Notes: generated from the letters alone by a model not told the origin. A DNA stretch of 64,000 nt from JBCBWG01 sp038523925 (GCA_038523925.1 JBCBIY010000004.1:124001-188000); one strand, 5' to 3'. Positions 1-9,303 are shown, counted from the stretch's first letter. Program-made: numbers and translations.

Positions 1-690
1 GATCTCGATCTGACTCGGATGGATGAGGGTCTTGCCGTCCATCCCGAGGTCACGGCCGGCAGCACACTCAGCGGCGAACCCATTAAGGTCGCGAAAGTCA
101 TTGTAGACGCTATCAAGCACGTCGAGGCCGGCGGCGCGGGCGGCTGTGACGGTCGCGGCGAGCCAGTACATCGCCTGCGATCGCGCCGCATCGAGCGCCA
201 TCCGCGTTTCTTTCACCAAGTCATTGGCGCCGACGACGAGGCACGTGAGCGGTGCGGACTCATCGTCTGCGGCACCGGTAATCTCGCCGAGCTTCAGGAT
301 AGCTTCCGGCGTCTCGATCATTGCCCACAGCGGCGTGCTGCGCGCAACGCCGGCTTTGGCAAAGCCCTCACGAATGGCGGCTATCTCGCCGGCGTTCGAG
401 ACTTTGGGCACCAGCACGGCATCCGGCCCTGCGGCGGCGCATAGCGCAACGTCATCGGCGAACCAGTCTGAACCGACACCATTGACCCGGATCACCACCT
501 CGCGGCCGGGGTACCCACCGTCGGCCATCGCCGCACTGATCTGATCGCGCGCCACAGCCTTCGCATCCGGCGCAACGGCGTCCTCGAGGTCGAGGATCAG
601 CACGTCGGCGTCGAGGCCTTTCGCTTTCTCCAGCGCGCGGGCGTTGGCGCCTGGCATGTAAAGCGCGCTGCGGCGTGGCGTGATCGACAT
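1..690 (-). CDS. HpcH/HpaI aldolase / citrate lyase beta (CitE) family protein, 3' end outside window
   Basis: Translating the minus strand from the ATG at 690 gives 230 codons with no stop before the window edge, so the C-terminus is missing. Family features are clear: an N-terminal RSALYMPGAN stretch (residues 7-16), LDLEDAV at 33-39, RVNG at 68-71, MIETPEA around 124-130 and GANDLVKETR at 154-163, with GKTLIHPSQI near the visible end. By family knowledge E126 and D157 would bind Mg2+. These enzymes cleave or hydrolyse CoA esters such as malyl-CoA, beta-methylmalyl-CoA or citramalyl-CoA; which one cannot be told from sequence alone. It is divergent from the pyridoxal kinase gene at 830. Confident in the family, not in the substrate. 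Confidence 0.88.
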   Translation of the reverse strand, partial: MSITPRRSALYMPGANARALEKAKGLDADVLILDLEDAVAPDAKAVARDQISAAMADGGYPGREVVIRVNGVGSDWFADDVALCAAAGPDAVLVPKVSNAGEIAAIREGFAKAGVARSTPLWAMIETPEAILKLGEITGAADDESAPLTCLVVGANDLVKETRMALDAARSQAMYWLAATVTAARAAGLDVLDSVYNDFRDLNGFAAECAAGRDLGMDGKTLIHPSQIEI

Positions 691-829
691 CAGAGTCCTT
701 CCAGCAAAATCAAGGTGCAACGGGAAGCCTTCGCGGGCGGACTGTAGCTGATCGGGGGCGCTCTGCTACACTGCGGCGCTGACGCGCATCTGAGAGATCG
801 CGCCGCTTCGCAGAACACATCGGATTGCC

Positions 830-1708
830 ATGGCCCGCGTGCTCGCCATCTCCTCGCAAGTCGCAAGCGGCCACGTCGGGCTGTCAGCGATGGTGCCCGC
901 GTTGCAGGCGCTGGGACATGAGGTCGTCGCGCTGCCGACTGTTCTCCTCTCAAACCATCCGGGGCACGGGATCAGTGCCGGCGCGCCCGTGCCGCCCGAC
1001 CAGCTTTCACAGGTGCTGGAAGCGCTTGGTGCGCGCGGCGAACTCGCGTGCGTTGATGCGGTCATCACCGGCTACCTGCCAACACCGGAGCATATCGGCT
1101 GTGCCGCAGACGCCATCGCGGCGACACGGGCGGCACGGCCAGACCACCCGCCGCTGATCGTCTGCGATCCCGTCTGCGGGGATTGGCCGAAGGGTGCTTA
1201 CTTGCCCGCAGACGTCGTTGAAGGACTTCGCGACACGCTGCTCCCGCTGGCGGATGCGCTGACGCCGAACGTGTTTGAGTGGGCGCTCATGACCGGCGAC
1301 CGCACCGCCGAGACGACAGCGGACACGCTTGCACTTTCGCCAGCCGAGATCGCGGGCACCGCATCCAGTCTTCGCGCACGCCACATCGTCGTAACCGGCC
1401 TGGGGTTGCCGCACGGCGCGAACACCGTCGAGACGGTTTGGGTCGACACGGCCATTGGCCGGACCACCTCATCACGCATCGCGCGGATCGCGCAGGTCCC
1501 CAACGGGACCGGCGACCTCCTGACCGCACTCTTTGCCGGATACCTCCTCGGTCCGGGTGAACAGGCCCACGCGCTCGCCCGCGCCACGGCCGGCGTTGCG
1601 GCCGTGTTGGCGGCCAGCGAAGGAAAGAGCGAGTTGCAGCTTGTCGCGGCGCTCCCCGCGCTCACGCGCGCGCCCGACGTCGCAGAGCCCGCCCAACAGA
1701 ATGCCTGA
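830..1708 (+). CDS. pdxY: pyridoxal kinase PdxY
   Basis: 292 residues, the usual length of PdxY/PdxK. The protein opens with ARVLAISSQVASGHVG, typical of pyridoxal kinases, and has the ribokinase-fold anion-hole/catalytic motif NGTGD at 225-229, with D229 the likely base. It would phosphorylate pyridoxal (and related vitamers) with ATP in the B6 salvage pathway in the cytoplasm. ATG at 830 is the only reasonable start. Its 3' end overlaps the DUF429 gene by 8 bp, suggesting co-transcription. A second B6-related gene, yggS, is at 37.4-38.1 kb but is not linked. Confidence 0.92.
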   Translation: MARVLAISSQVASGHVGLSAMVPALQALGHEVVALPTVLLSNHPGHGISAGAPVPPDQLSQVLEALGARGELACVDAVITGYLPTPEHIGCAADAIAATRAARPDHPPLIVCDPVCGDWPKGAYLPADVVEGLRDTLLPLADALTPNVFEWALMTGDRTAETTADTLALSPAEIAGTASSLRARHIVVTGLGLPHGANTVETVWVDTAIGRTTSSRIARIAQVPNGTGDLLTALFAGYLLGPGEQAHALARATAGVAAVLAASEGKSELQLVAALPALTRAPDVAEPAQQNA

Positions 1709-2432
1709 GTTTGTTGCCGGTGTTGATGGCTGCCGCGCCGGATGGGTGGTGGTGCTCATGCCGCTCGGCCGACCGGACGCTGCAACGATTAGCCTCGCAC
1801 CAACCTTCGCCGACATCCTCGCACGCGACGAAGCCCCCGCGCACATCGCGATCGACATTCCGATCGGACTGCCCGATGTCACCGGTCCCGGCGGGCGCGG
1901 TGCAGACGTCGCGGCGCGGAAGGTCTTGGGCGCGCGCCAGTCGAGCGTGTTTGCGATGCCATCGCGGCGAGCCGTCTATGCCGAGACCTATCAGGACGCC
2001 TGCGCAGCCGCGTTCGCGACATCCGATCCGCCGCGCAAGGTCTCGAAGCAGGCCTACTACTTGTTCCCGAAGGTGCGCGAAGTCGATCGGCTGATGACGC
2101 CCGACCTCCAAGCCCGAGTCCGCGAAGTGCATCCGGAGGTCGCGTTCTGGGCGCTTAACGGCAAACAGCCCGTCGGGACGCCAAAAAAGATCAAGTCGCG
2201 CGTTAATCCTGAGGGCATGGCGGAACGTCGTGCACTGCTCGTCGGCGCTGGCTTCGATGCCGCGTTTCTCACGACAAAACATTTCCTTGCAAAGGATGCG
2301 GGTGCCGACGATATCCTCGATGCCGCGGTCAATTGCTGGACTGCGGCGCGGCTTGCTGAAGGGATTGCGATCCGCTTCCCAGAGACCCCGGACATCGACG
2401 GTCGCGGGCTCCGGCAGGAGATCTGGGGTTGA
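1701..2432 (+). CDS. DUF429 domain-containing protein
   Basis: 243 residues from the ATG at 1701; this start lies inside the end of pdxY (8-bp overlap), and a longer reading frame upstream is ignored because it only shadows pdxY. The start FVAGVDGCRAGWVVV, the IDIPIGLP block (residues about 54-61), PSRRAVYAETY and the EVHPEVAFWALNG motif are hallmarks of the DUF429 family, which has an RNase H-like fold with conserved acidic residues (D9, D55 and E in HPE here). The biochemical role of the family is not established. Overlap with pdxY implies translational coupling, but I would not infer a B6 role from that. Confidence 0.82.
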   Translation: MPEFVAGVDGCRAGWVVVLMPLGRPDAATISLAPTFADILARDEAPAHIAIDIPIGLPDVTGPGGRGADVAARKVLGARQSSVFAMPSRRAVYAETYQDACAAAFATSDPPRKVSKQAYYLFPKVREVDRLMTPDLQARVREVHPEVAFWALNGKQPVGTPKKIKSRVNPEGMAERRALLVGAGFDAAFLTTKHFLAKDAGADDILDAAVNCWTAARLAEGIAIRFPETPDIDGRGLRQEIWG

Positions 2433-2480
2433 GCCCGGCGCACCGGCCGGTTGGTTGCGACACAGGAGACGACAGACGCC

Positions 2481-3119
2481 ATGGCGCACTTTCCCGAGCA
2501 CCTCGCAGATCGGTTCAAGCGCTTCAAGCTGCGCCACTTCGCGCTCAATCAAGAGCACTACGAGGAACTTGCTGAGTATGGCCAGCAGCCCGACACGATG
2601 ATTGTCTCGTGTTGCGATAGCCGCGTTGCCCCTGAGACGATCTTTTCAGCGCTTCCCGGCGAGCTATTCGTCGTCCGCAACGTCGCAAACCTCGTGCCGC
2701 CCTATGAGACGTCCGGCCGCTATCACGGCGTCAGCGCCGCCCTCGAGTTCGCGACGCTCAATCTCCGCGTGAAGCACATCGTCATCATGGCGCATTCGAG
2801 CTGTGGGGGCGTGAGCGCCTGCCTGAACCATGATGTGGCCAAGCAGACCGACGATCACTTCATCTCAAACTGGATGTCGATCCTCGAAGGCCATCGCGAT
2901 GACGTCGTTGCGCGGCTGCCGAACGCTGACGAAAGCGAACGTCAGGCCGCGCTGGAGCGTGAGACGGTCAAGGCGTCGTTGAAGAACCTGCGCACGTTTC
3001 CGTTCGTCGAAGAGCTGGAAAACAAAGGCCGCCTGTTCATGCACGGCGCGCACTTTAATATTGAGAGCGGCACGTTGTCGGTGCTGAACACCAGCACGGA
3101 CCAGTTCATTCCGCTCTGA
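2481..3119 (+). CDS. beta-class carbonic anhydrase
   Basis: 212 residues from the ATG at 2481, chosen because AGGAG lies 12 bases upstream; an in-frame TTG at 2451 is possible but less likely. Beta-carbonic anhydrase motifs are present: SCCDSR (C44, D46, R48) and HSSC (H105, C108) supply the three zinc ligands and the Asp-Arg dyad. It interconverts CO2 and bicarbonate in the cytoplasm, supplying carboxylation reactions and pH balance. It follows DUF429 by 48 bp on the same strand. A convergent ccmG lies downstream, with a hairpin between them. Confidence 0.93.
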   Translation: MAHFPEHLADRFKRFKLRHFALNQEHYEELAEYGQQPDTMIVSCCDSRVAPETIFSALPGELFVVRNVANLVPPYETSGRYHGVSAALEFATLNLRVKHIVIMAHSSCGGVSACLNHDVAKQTDDHFISNWMSILEGHRDDVVARLPNADESERQAALERETVKASLKNLRTFPFVEELENKGRLFMHGAHFNIESGTLSVLNTSTDQFIPL

Positions 3120-3138
3120 GTAACCGACGGCGGTGGTT

Positions 3139-3156
3139 CCGGATCGTGCGATCCGG
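3139..3156. terminator. possible bidirectional terminator hairpin
   Basis: Perfect 7-bp stem CCGGATC / GATCCGG with loop GTGC, in the 55-bp gap between the convergent carbonic anhydrase gene and ccmG. There is no T-run on either side, so intrinsic termination is uncertain; it could instead protect 3' ends. Confidence 0.4.
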
Positions 3157-3174
3157 CCCAACGCGAATCAGGCT

Positions 3175-3810
3175 TTAACCGCCCGAGGATGCGCGTACAC
3201 GGCGCAGCGTCTCGGCAAACGGGCCGGACGTCAGGTCTTGCGGCTCAACCGGACCGACGTGGCGGTGTGCAATGCGGCCCTGCCGATCGAGAATAAACGT
3301 CTCGGGCATGCCGTAGACGCCCCACTCGATGGCAGCGTTGCCGCCCGGATCAGCCCCAACGGACTGATACGGGTTGCCAAGCGTGTCGACGAAGCGGCGG
3401 GCGTTTGCGGCGGCGTCCTTATAGTTGACGCCGGCGACGTAAATCCCCAGCGCGGCCAGCGCCATCAGTTGCGGGTGCTCGACCCGGCATGGACCGCACC
3501 ACGAGGCCCAGAAATTCACGATCGCAGGCTGGCCTTCGGGAAGACCGGCGACTTTAAACGTCGGCATGGCTTTGCCGTCAGCCCGCGTCATGCCTTCGAC
3601 AGCCGACAGCGCGACCTTCGGTGCGGGCTGGCCGATCAGCATTGACGGCAGACGCGATGGATCACCCGTCACCAGGGCGGCGCCAAACAGGGCTGCAACC
3701 ACGGTGAAAATCGCGAGCGGGACCCACACTCCGCTTCGTCCTCGTCGCGGCGTGGCAGACCCGCTTTCGCCGTCCGCCACTTCGGTAACCGGCTTGGTGG
3801 TGTCCGACAT
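3175..3810 (-). CDS. ccmG: thiol:disulfide interchange protein CcmG/DsbE
   Basis: 211 residues. A cytoplasmic N-terminus of about 27 residues is followed by one membrane anchor (about 28-48) and a periplasmic thioredoxin-like domain with the redox motif FWASWCGPC, cysteines C105 and C108, and the GVNYKD and GMPETFI stretches seen in CcmG. It reduces apocytochrome c cysteines (or CcmH) before heme attachment in the System I maturation pathway. It is the last gene of ccmA-B-C-D-G, starting 6 bp after ccmD. ccmE, ccmF and ccmH are not in this window, so the rest of the pathway must be encoded elsewhere, as is common in alphaproteobacteria. Confidence 0.93.
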   Translation of the reverse strand: MSDTTKPVTEVADGESGSATPRRGRSGVWVPLAIFTVVAALFGAALVTGDPSRLPSMLIGQPAPKVALSAVEGMTRADGKAMPTFKVAGLPEGQPAIVNFWASWCGPCRVEHPQLMALAALGIYVAGVNYKDAAANARRFVDTLGNPYQSVGADPGGNAAIEWGVYGMPETFILDRQGRIAHRHVGPVEPQDLTSGPFAETLRRVRASSGG

Positions 3811-3816
3811 CGCGCC

Positions 3817-3978
3817 TTACTCCGCCGACCGGCGGCGCACGCCGCGCGCTTCGAGTTCGGCAAGCGCACGCTTCTGTGCCCTGCCAGACAGCCACAGATA
3901 TACGATCAGCGCTGCAAGGACCGTCACCGCGACGCCGTAGGACGACCAGATGAAGACAGCGTGCTTGCCGAGATCCAT
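3817..3978 (-). CDS. ccmD: heme exporter protein CcmD
   Basis: A 53-residue reading frame found by translating between ccmC and ccmG. It begins MDLGKHAVFIWSSYG, then has a single membrane helix (about residues 15-32, VAVTVLAALIVYLWL) and a basic tail with RAQKRALAELEARGV, the normal CcmD architecture (short periplasmic/N-terminal piece, helix, basic cytoplasmic end). CcmD is needed for release of holo-CcmE from the CcmABC complex. Its ATG shares one base with the ccmC stop (TGATG), and ccmG follows after 6 bp, so it sits inside a tight operon. Confidence 0.9.
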   Translation of the reverse strand: MDLGKHAVFIWSSYGVAVTVLAALIVYLWLSGRAQKRALAELEARGVRRRSAE

Positions 3979-4796
3979 CACCGTGACCCTTCCGGCTCGC
4001 CCGGCACAGAACCGGCATCCGCCGACCGCGCAACCGCCTTGGCCCGCAACGACGCCACGCGCCGGCGGAGGATTTCGTTGCGCATCGCTTTCAAGTGCAG
4101 CGTGAAGAAGAGCAGCGTGAACCCCAACGCGTTGATCAGCAGCGGATAGAGAATGCTCGGGTGGATCGCGGGGCCGTCCGACCGGATCACGCTCGATGGC
4201 TGATGGAGTGTATTCCAGCCGGCGATCTCGATGCCGAGCCAGGGGATCGACATCCCTTCAACCGAGATGCGGATGAACGGCAGGATCGCGACGCTCACCA
4301 GCGCAAGGACGGCTGCAAGTTTCCCGGCAAGGGCCTCATCGTCGGAGAGCGCATCGCGGAGCGCCATCAGCCCGATGTAGAGAAAGAACAGGATCAACAC
4401 GGACGTCAGGCGCGCATCCCACACCCAATAGGTCCCCCACATCGGCTTGCCCCAAAGCGAGCCGGTCACCAGCGCCAGGAACGTGAACGCCGCGCCGATG
4501 GGAAGTGCCGCTTTGGCCGAAACATCTGCGAGCGGATGGCGGAAGACGAGCAAGCCGAAGCTCGACGCTGCGACCACCGCATAGCCCATCATGCCGAGCC
4601 ACGCGCTCGGGACGTGAACGAACATGATCTTGACGGTGTGGCCCTGCTGGTAGTCGACCGGGGCGACAAAAAACGCCTGGTACATCCCAATCGTCAGGAC
4701 GACCGTGGCGGCGGCGGCCAGCATCGGCATGAGCCAGGCCGAGAAAGCCATGAAGCGCGTCGGGTTGGCGAGTTTCTGGGTCAGGCTTTGCGTCAT
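3978..4796 (-). CDS. ccmC: heme ABC transporter / heme-handling permease CcmC
   Basis: 272 residues with six predicted membrane helices. The tryptophan-rich heme-binding WWD region is at about 115-129 (WGKPMWGTYWVWDAR), flanked by candidate axial heme ligands H61 (FVHVPSAW) and H198 (LHQPSSV), by analogy with E. coli CcmC. CcmC loads heme onto the periplasmic chaperone CcmE. It lies between ccmB, 79 bp upstream, and ccmD, with which it overlaps by one base. The C-terminus extends about 25 residues beyond the last helix with basic residues. Confidence 0.95.
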   Translation of the reverse strand: MTQSLTQKLANPTRFMAFSAWLMPMLAAAATVVLTIGMYQAFFVAPVDYQQGHTVKIMFVHVPSAWLGMMGYAVVAASSFGLLVFRHPLADVSAKAALPIGAAFTFLALVTGSLWGKPMWGTYWVWDARLTSVLILFFLYIGLMALRDALSDDEALAGKLAAVLALVSVAILPFIRISVEGMSIPWLGIEIAGWNTLHQPSSVIRSDGPAIHPSILYPLLINALGFTLLFFTLHLKAMRNEILRRRVASLRAKAVARSADAGSVPGEPEGSR

Positions 4797-4875
4797 TGTG
4801 AGCTTACATAGGCAAGGGTTTGCGGCGGCGCAAAGTCCGCGGGCTGTCCAGATTGACCTGCGCCAGACCGCCGCG

Positions 4876-5544
4876 TCATTGCAACTGATATCGGATCGCG
4901 GCGGCAGCGCCGAACGCGCCGATCACCATCGTAAAGAGCGTGATGGCAGCCAGCATCGTCAGCGAACTCGCGGCATCGCCGGGCGGCGTGACGACGGCTG
5001 CGATCGCCATGATGCCGTAGAGCAGCGTTGGCACATAGAGCGGCAGGATCAGGACCGCGATGAGCAGCCCGCCGCGCCGCGCCCTCAGCGTGAGTGCTGC
5101 ACCGATGGCGCCGATGAAGCTAATCGCCGGGGTGCCGATCAGAAGCGTCGCGAGCAGGATCGGCATTGTGCCGACATCAAGGTTGAGGAGCAGGCCCAGC
5201 ACGGGCGCGCCAAGTGCCAGCGGCACGCCGGTCGTCAGCCAGTGCGCCAGCGCCTTCGCCGTCACCAGCGCTTCTAGCGGCAGCGGCCCTGCGACCAGCG
5301 CCTCGAGGGAGCCGTCCTCTGCATCTCGCGCAAACATGCGGCCAAGCGACAAGAGCGCTGCCAGCAGGAGCGCGATCCAAAGGCTGCCCGGTGCAATGCG
5401 GCCGAGCAGCTTGAGGTCTGGACCGATGCCGAGCGGAAAGAGTGTAACAACGATCAGAAAGAAACCGAACGCGGTTCCAAGTGCACCGCCATCGCGCCAT
5501 GCGAGCTGCAGCTCGCGGCCGAGCAACGCCCGAAACGCGCTCAT
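4876..5544 (-). CDS. ccmB: heme exporter protein CcmB
   Basis: 222 residues, very hydrophobic, about six membrane helices, the standard size for CcmB. Diagnostic stretches are REL..AWRDGGAL near the N-terminus, ARDAEDGSLE at the first cytoplasmic loop and the LYVPTLLYG segment. CcmB is the membrane subunit that pairs with the CcmA ATPase to release holo-CcmE. The start codon overlaps the 3' end of ccmA by 4 bp, indicating translational coupling. Confidence 0.94.
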   Translation of the reverse strand: MSAFRALLGRELQLAWRDGGALGTAFGFFLIVVTLFPLGIGPDLKLLGRIAPGSLWIALLLAALLSLGRMFARDAEDGSLEALVAGPLPLEALVTAKALAHWLTTGVPLALGAPVLGLLLNLDVGTMPILLATLLIGTPAISFIGAIGAALTLRARRGGLLIAVLILPLYVPTLLYGIMAIAAVVTPPGDAASSLTMLAAITLFTMVIGAFGAAAAIRYQLQ

Positions 5545-6164
5545 GCGGCGTGCGCCCCGCTCAGCGCTGCAAGGTCCAATTCATGCGTGAACGCGGTCGC
5601 GAGCGGCAAGTGCGTTGCAATGACGGCGATCCCGCCACCTGAAATGTGCGCGTTAACGGCGTCGGCAACGAGCCCGGCATTGGCGGTGTCGAGCGAGGTC
5701 GTTGGTTCGTCCAGCAGCCAAAGCGGACGATCCGCGACGGCGAGCCTTGCAAGCCCGGCCCGCCGCGCCTGGCCGGCTGACAACATCCCGGTCGGGATAT
5801 CGCGCAGGTCATCAAGCGCAAACGCTTCGATCGCTGGATCGACTTTGTCTACGTCGCCCCCGAGATACCGCGCCCAGAACGCCAGATTCTCCTCGACCGT
5901 CAGCTTCCGGTTGATCGCATTCGCATGGCCAAGACTGTGCGACCGCTCCGCGATCGGTGTGTCGTCATCGGGGGAAAGCGTTATGCGACCGGCCGCAACC
6001 GGGAGGAAGCCGGCGACCGCGCGCAACAATGTGGTCTTGCCGCTCCCGTTCGGGCCACGCAGCAGCAGCGCTTCGCCCGCTTCGACCGCGAACGACACAC
6101 CTGCGACAACACGCTGCCCGCCACGCTCCAAGGCGATCTGATCGACGATCAACGCGCGGGTCAC
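5541..6164 (-). CDS. ccmA: heme ABC exporter ATP-binding protein CcmA
   Basis: 207 residues if started at the GTG at 6164, which matches CcmA length; the open frame continues to 6587 but that extension has no family resemblance. Walker A is GPNGSGKTT (37-45), the signature motif is LSAGQ (about 128-132) and Walker B plus D-loop is LWLLDEPTTSLD (148-159). CcmA hydrolyses ATP to drive release of heme-loaded CcmE from CcmC. First gene of the ccm operon; ccmB overlaps its end by 4 bp. No clear Shine-Dalgarno was seen, so the start is less certain than the function. Confidence 0.92.
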   Translation of the reverse strand: MTRALIVDQIALERGGQRVVAGVSFAVEAGEALLLRGPNGSGKTTLLRAVAGFLPVAAGRITLSPDDDTPIAERSHSLGHANAINRKLTVEENLAFWARYLGGDVDKVDPAIEAFALDDLRDIPTGMLSAGQARRAGLARLAVADRPLWLLDEPTTSLDTANAGLVADAVNAHISGGGIAVIATHLPLATAFTHELDLAALSGAHAA

Positions 6165-6519
6165 GTCTCGAAAAGCCTCCGGTGCCGGGCCCGTCCGAGG
6201 CTCCACCGGGGCCGTACCTGCGGGGCCATGGCGCACACTGACGTTCACAATTCTGCTGTGGCACCAGACATTAGTTCGATGACCTGCGCCTGCCGCCGAT
6301 GTATAACGCTGAGACGCGCACGCGCCAGCGCTATCGGCTGTATCACGGCCGAACCGTCGGCACCCCGGCGACGCAGCACGTGTCTTAATTCCATAGCAAC
6401 CGCGTCCGGCGGCCAGACATACTTTCGGCCGGCCGCAGCGGTGACAGTGGAGCGAAGACCGGCGGCCGCCGTCATCAATGCTCCTTGTCAGCCGCAGTTG
6501 CCCTGCAGGAGACGATGAC
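6165..6519. other. divergent intergenic region between ccmA and acnA
   Basis: This 355-bp gap separates divergent ccmA and acnA and must carry both promoters. I read both strands and found no supported gene, no convincing -35/-10 pair and no clear operator. The only firm signal is AGGAG at 6507-6511, eight bases before the acnA ATG. Confidence 0.5.
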
Positions 6520-9243
6520 ATGACAGCGCTCACGCCCAAATCGCTTGACAGCTTCAAGTGCCGCAAGACGATCGAAGCTGGCGGCAAGACCTACACCTAC
6601 TTTTCCATTCCTGACGCCGAGGCCAACGGCCTGGCGGGCGTCTCGAAGCTGCCCTACTCGATGAAGGTTCTGCTCGAGAACCTGCTGCGCAACGAAGACG
6701 GCCGGTCGGTCACCAAGGCCGACATTGAAGCCGTCGCCGCCTGGGCAGAGAACAAGGGCAAAACCGCGAGTGAGATGGCCTACCGTCCCGCCCGCGTGTT
6801 GATGCAGGATTTCACCGGCGTCCCAGCCGTTGTTGACCTCGCCGCCATGCGCGACGGCATGGAGGCGCTGAATTCCGATCCGCGCAAGATCAACCCGCTG
6901 GTCCCCGTCGACCTCGTCATCGACCACTCGGTGATCGTCGATGAGTTCGGCACGCCGTCCGCCTTCGCCCGCAATGTGGAACTTGAATACGAGCGCAACG
7001 GCGAGCGGTACAAGTTCCTGAAGTGGGGCCAAAACGCGTTCAACAATTTCCGCGTCGTCCCGCCGGGCACGGGTATCTGCCACCAGGTCAACCTGGAGTA
7101 TCTGAGCCAGGTCGTTTGGACCCGCGACGAAGGCGATGAGACGATCGCCTACCCCGACACCTGCGTCGGGACGGACAGCCACACGACGATGGTGAACGGC
7201 CTCGCCGTGCTCGCATGGGGCGTCGGCGGCATTGAAGCCGAAGCTGTCATGCTGGGCCAGCCGGTCTCAATGCTGATCCCTGAGGTCATCGGCTTTGAGC
7301 TCACGGGCGCGCTCAAGGAAGGCGTGACCGCGACTGACCTCGTCCTCACGGTCACGCAGATGCTGCGGAAGAAGGGTGTTGTCGGCAAGTTCGTCGAATT
7401 CTACGGCCCGGGCCTCGACAGCATGACGCTCGCTGACCGCGCAACGATCGGCAACATGGCGCCTGAGTATGGCGCGACCTGCGGGTTCTTCCCGGTAGAC
7501 GCCGAGACGCTGAACTACCTCAACACGTCCGGCCGCGACGAAGATCGCATTGCCCTCACGGAAGCCTACGCAAAAGCGCAGGGCATGTTCCGCGAAGAGG
7601 GCAGCGAAACGCCGGTCTTCACCGACACGTTGGCGCTTGACCTCGGCGAGGTCGTCCCCTCCATGGCGGGCCCGAAACGTCCTGAAGGCCGCATTCCGCT
7701 CGAAGGGATCAAGGACGGGTTCGTGACGGCGCTTGACGCGGAATACAACAAGCCGGGCGAAGCCGATAAGCAGGTCGCGATTGAAGGCGCTGACTACACC
7801 ATCGGCCACGGCGACGTTGCGATTGCCGCGATCACGAGCTGCACGAACACGTCCAACCCAAGCGTGCTGATTGGCGCCGGCCTCCTTGCCCGCAACGCCG
7901 TCGAGCGCGGCTTGACGACCAAACCGTGGGTGAAGACCTCGCTCGCGCCGGGAAGCCAGGTCGTCGCCGGATACCTCGCCGACGCAGGCCTCCAGCCGCA
8001 CCTTGATGCGCTTGGGTTCAACCTCGTCGGCTTCGGTTGCACGACCTGCATCGGGAATTCCGGCCCGCTGCCGCCGCCGATTTCGAAGGCTGTCAACGAG
8101 CATCAGATCATCGCAGCGTCGGTCCTGTCCGGAAACCGCAACTTCGAAGGCCGTGTGAGCCCGGACGTGCAGGCCAACTACCTGGCCTCACCGCCTCTGG
8201 TCGTCGCCTTCGCGCTCGCAGGCACGGTCCAGATTGACCTCACTAAGGAGCCCGTCGGCAAGGATAAGGATGGCCAGGACGTCTTCCTAAAGGACATTTG
8301 GCCGTCCAACCGCGAGATCCAGAAGTTCATCACAGAAAACATCACGCGCGACATGTTCAAGGCGCGCTACGCGTCGGTCTTCGACGGCGACCAAAATTGG
8401 CAGGATGTCGAGACGAGCACGGGCCTGACGTACGGCTGGGATTCAGGTTCGACGTACGTGCAGAACCCGCCGTACTTCGAAGGCATCACGATGGAGCTTT
8501 CGCCGCCCGAAGACATCGTCGATGCGCGTCTGCTCGGCATGTTCGGCGACAAGATCACGACCGACCACATCTCGCCGGCCGGTTCGATCAAGAAGGAGAG
8601 CCCCGCCGGCGAATATCTGCTTGAGCGGCAGGTCCGCCCGCAGGACTTCAACCAGTACGGCACGCGCCGCGGCAACCATGACGTCATGATGCGTGGCACG
8701 TTTGCCAACATCCGCATCAAGAACCAGATGACACGCGACGCGGACGGCCGCGTGAAGGAAGGCGGCTACACGGTCCACTATCCATCCGGCGACCAGATGT
8801 ACATCTTCGACGCGGCGATGCGGTACAAGGACGAAGGCGTGCCGCTGGTCGTCGTCGCGGGCGCTGAGTACGGCAACGGGTCCTCACGCGACTGGGCTGC
8901 CAAGGGCACCGCTCTGCTTGGCGCAAAGGCCGTCATTGCCGAGAGCTTCGAGCGCATTCACCGGTCGAACCTTGTTGGCATGGGCGTGATCCCGTTCGTA
9001 TTCGAAGAGGGTCACACGTGGGAAAGCCTCAAGATGCGCGGTGACGAGACGGTCACGATCCGGGGTATCGCCGAGATCGAACCGCGCAAGACGCTGACGG
9101 CCGAGATCACTTACTTCGACGGCGAGACGAAAGAAGTGCCGATCCTTTGCCGGATCGATACGGTCGACGAACTCGACTACGTGAAGAACGGCGGCATCCT
9201 GCACTACGTGCTCCGCAGCCTCGCCAAGTCTGACGCCGCCTGA
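6520..9243 (+). CDS. acnA: aconitate hydratase AcnA
   Basis: 907 residues from the ATG at 6520, chosen for the AGGAG eight bases upstream; the frame is open to 6478 but the extra 14 residues are not aconitase-like. The [4Fe-4S] ligands are C441 (SCTNTSNP) and C507/C510 (GCTTCIGNSGPL). The C-terminal swivel domain shows EYGNGSSRDWAAKG. It isomerises citrate to isocitrate via cis-aconitate in the TCA cycle. It is monocistronic here: ccmA is divergent upstream and a hairpin follows 31 bp after the stop. Length and motifs are those of the bacterial AcnA/IRP-type enzyme rather than AcnB. Confidence 0.97.
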   Translation: MTALTPKSLDSFKCRKTIEAGGKTYTYFSIPDAEANGLAGVSKLPYSMKVLLENLLRNEDGRSVTKADIEAVAAWAENKGKTASEMAYRPARVLMQDFTGVPAVVDLAAMRDGMEALNSDPRKINPLVPVDLVIDHSVIVDEFGTPSAFARNVELEYERNGERYKFLKWGQNAFNNFRVVPPGTGICHQVNLEYLSQVVWTRDEGDETIAYPDTCVGTDSHTTMVNGLAVLAWGVGGIEAEAVMLGQPVSMLIPEVIGFELTGALKEGVTATDLVLTVTQMLRKKGVVGKFVEFYGPGLDSMTLADRATIGNMAPEYGATCGFFPVDAETLNYLNTSGRDEDRIALTEAYAKAQGMFREEGSETPVFTDTLALDLGEVVPSMAGPKRPEGRIPLEGIKDGFVTALDAEYNKPGEADKQVAIEGADYTIGHGDVAIAAITSCTNTSNPSVLIGAGLLARNAVERGLTTKPWVKTSLAPGSQVVAGYLADAGLQPHLDALGFNLVGFGCTTCIGNSGPLPPPISKAVNEHQIIAASVLSGNRNFEGRVSPDVQANYLASPPLVVAFALAGTVQIDLTKEPVGKDKDGQDVFLKDIWPSNREIQKFITENITRDMFKARYASVFDGDQNWQDVETSTGLTYGWDSGSTYVQNPPYFEGITMELSPPEDIVDARLLGMFGDKITTDHISPAGSIKKESPAGEYLLERQVRPQDFNQYGTRRGNHDVMMRGTFANIRIKNQMTRDADGRVKEGGYTVHYPSGDQMYIFDAAMRYKDEGVPLVVVAGAEYGNGSSRDWAAKGTALLGAKAVIAESFERIHRSNLVGMGVIPFVFEEGHTWESLKMRGDETVTIRGIAEIEPRKTLTAEITYFDGETKEVPILCRIDTVDELDYVKNGGILHYVLRSLAKSDAA

Positions 9244-9274
9244 TAAGCGCGCTATCATCAACGCGACGTGAACG

Positions 9275-9303
9275 AAGGCCGGTGCAATCAGCGCCGGCCT
9301 TTG
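9275..9303 (+). terminator. rho-independent terminator of acnA
   Basis: An 11-bp stem (AAGGCCGGTGC / GCGCCGGCCTT, one G-T pair) with loop AATCA begins 31 bp after the acnA stop and is followed by a short TTTG run. The strong stem supports termination; the T-run is weak. Confidence 0.7.
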
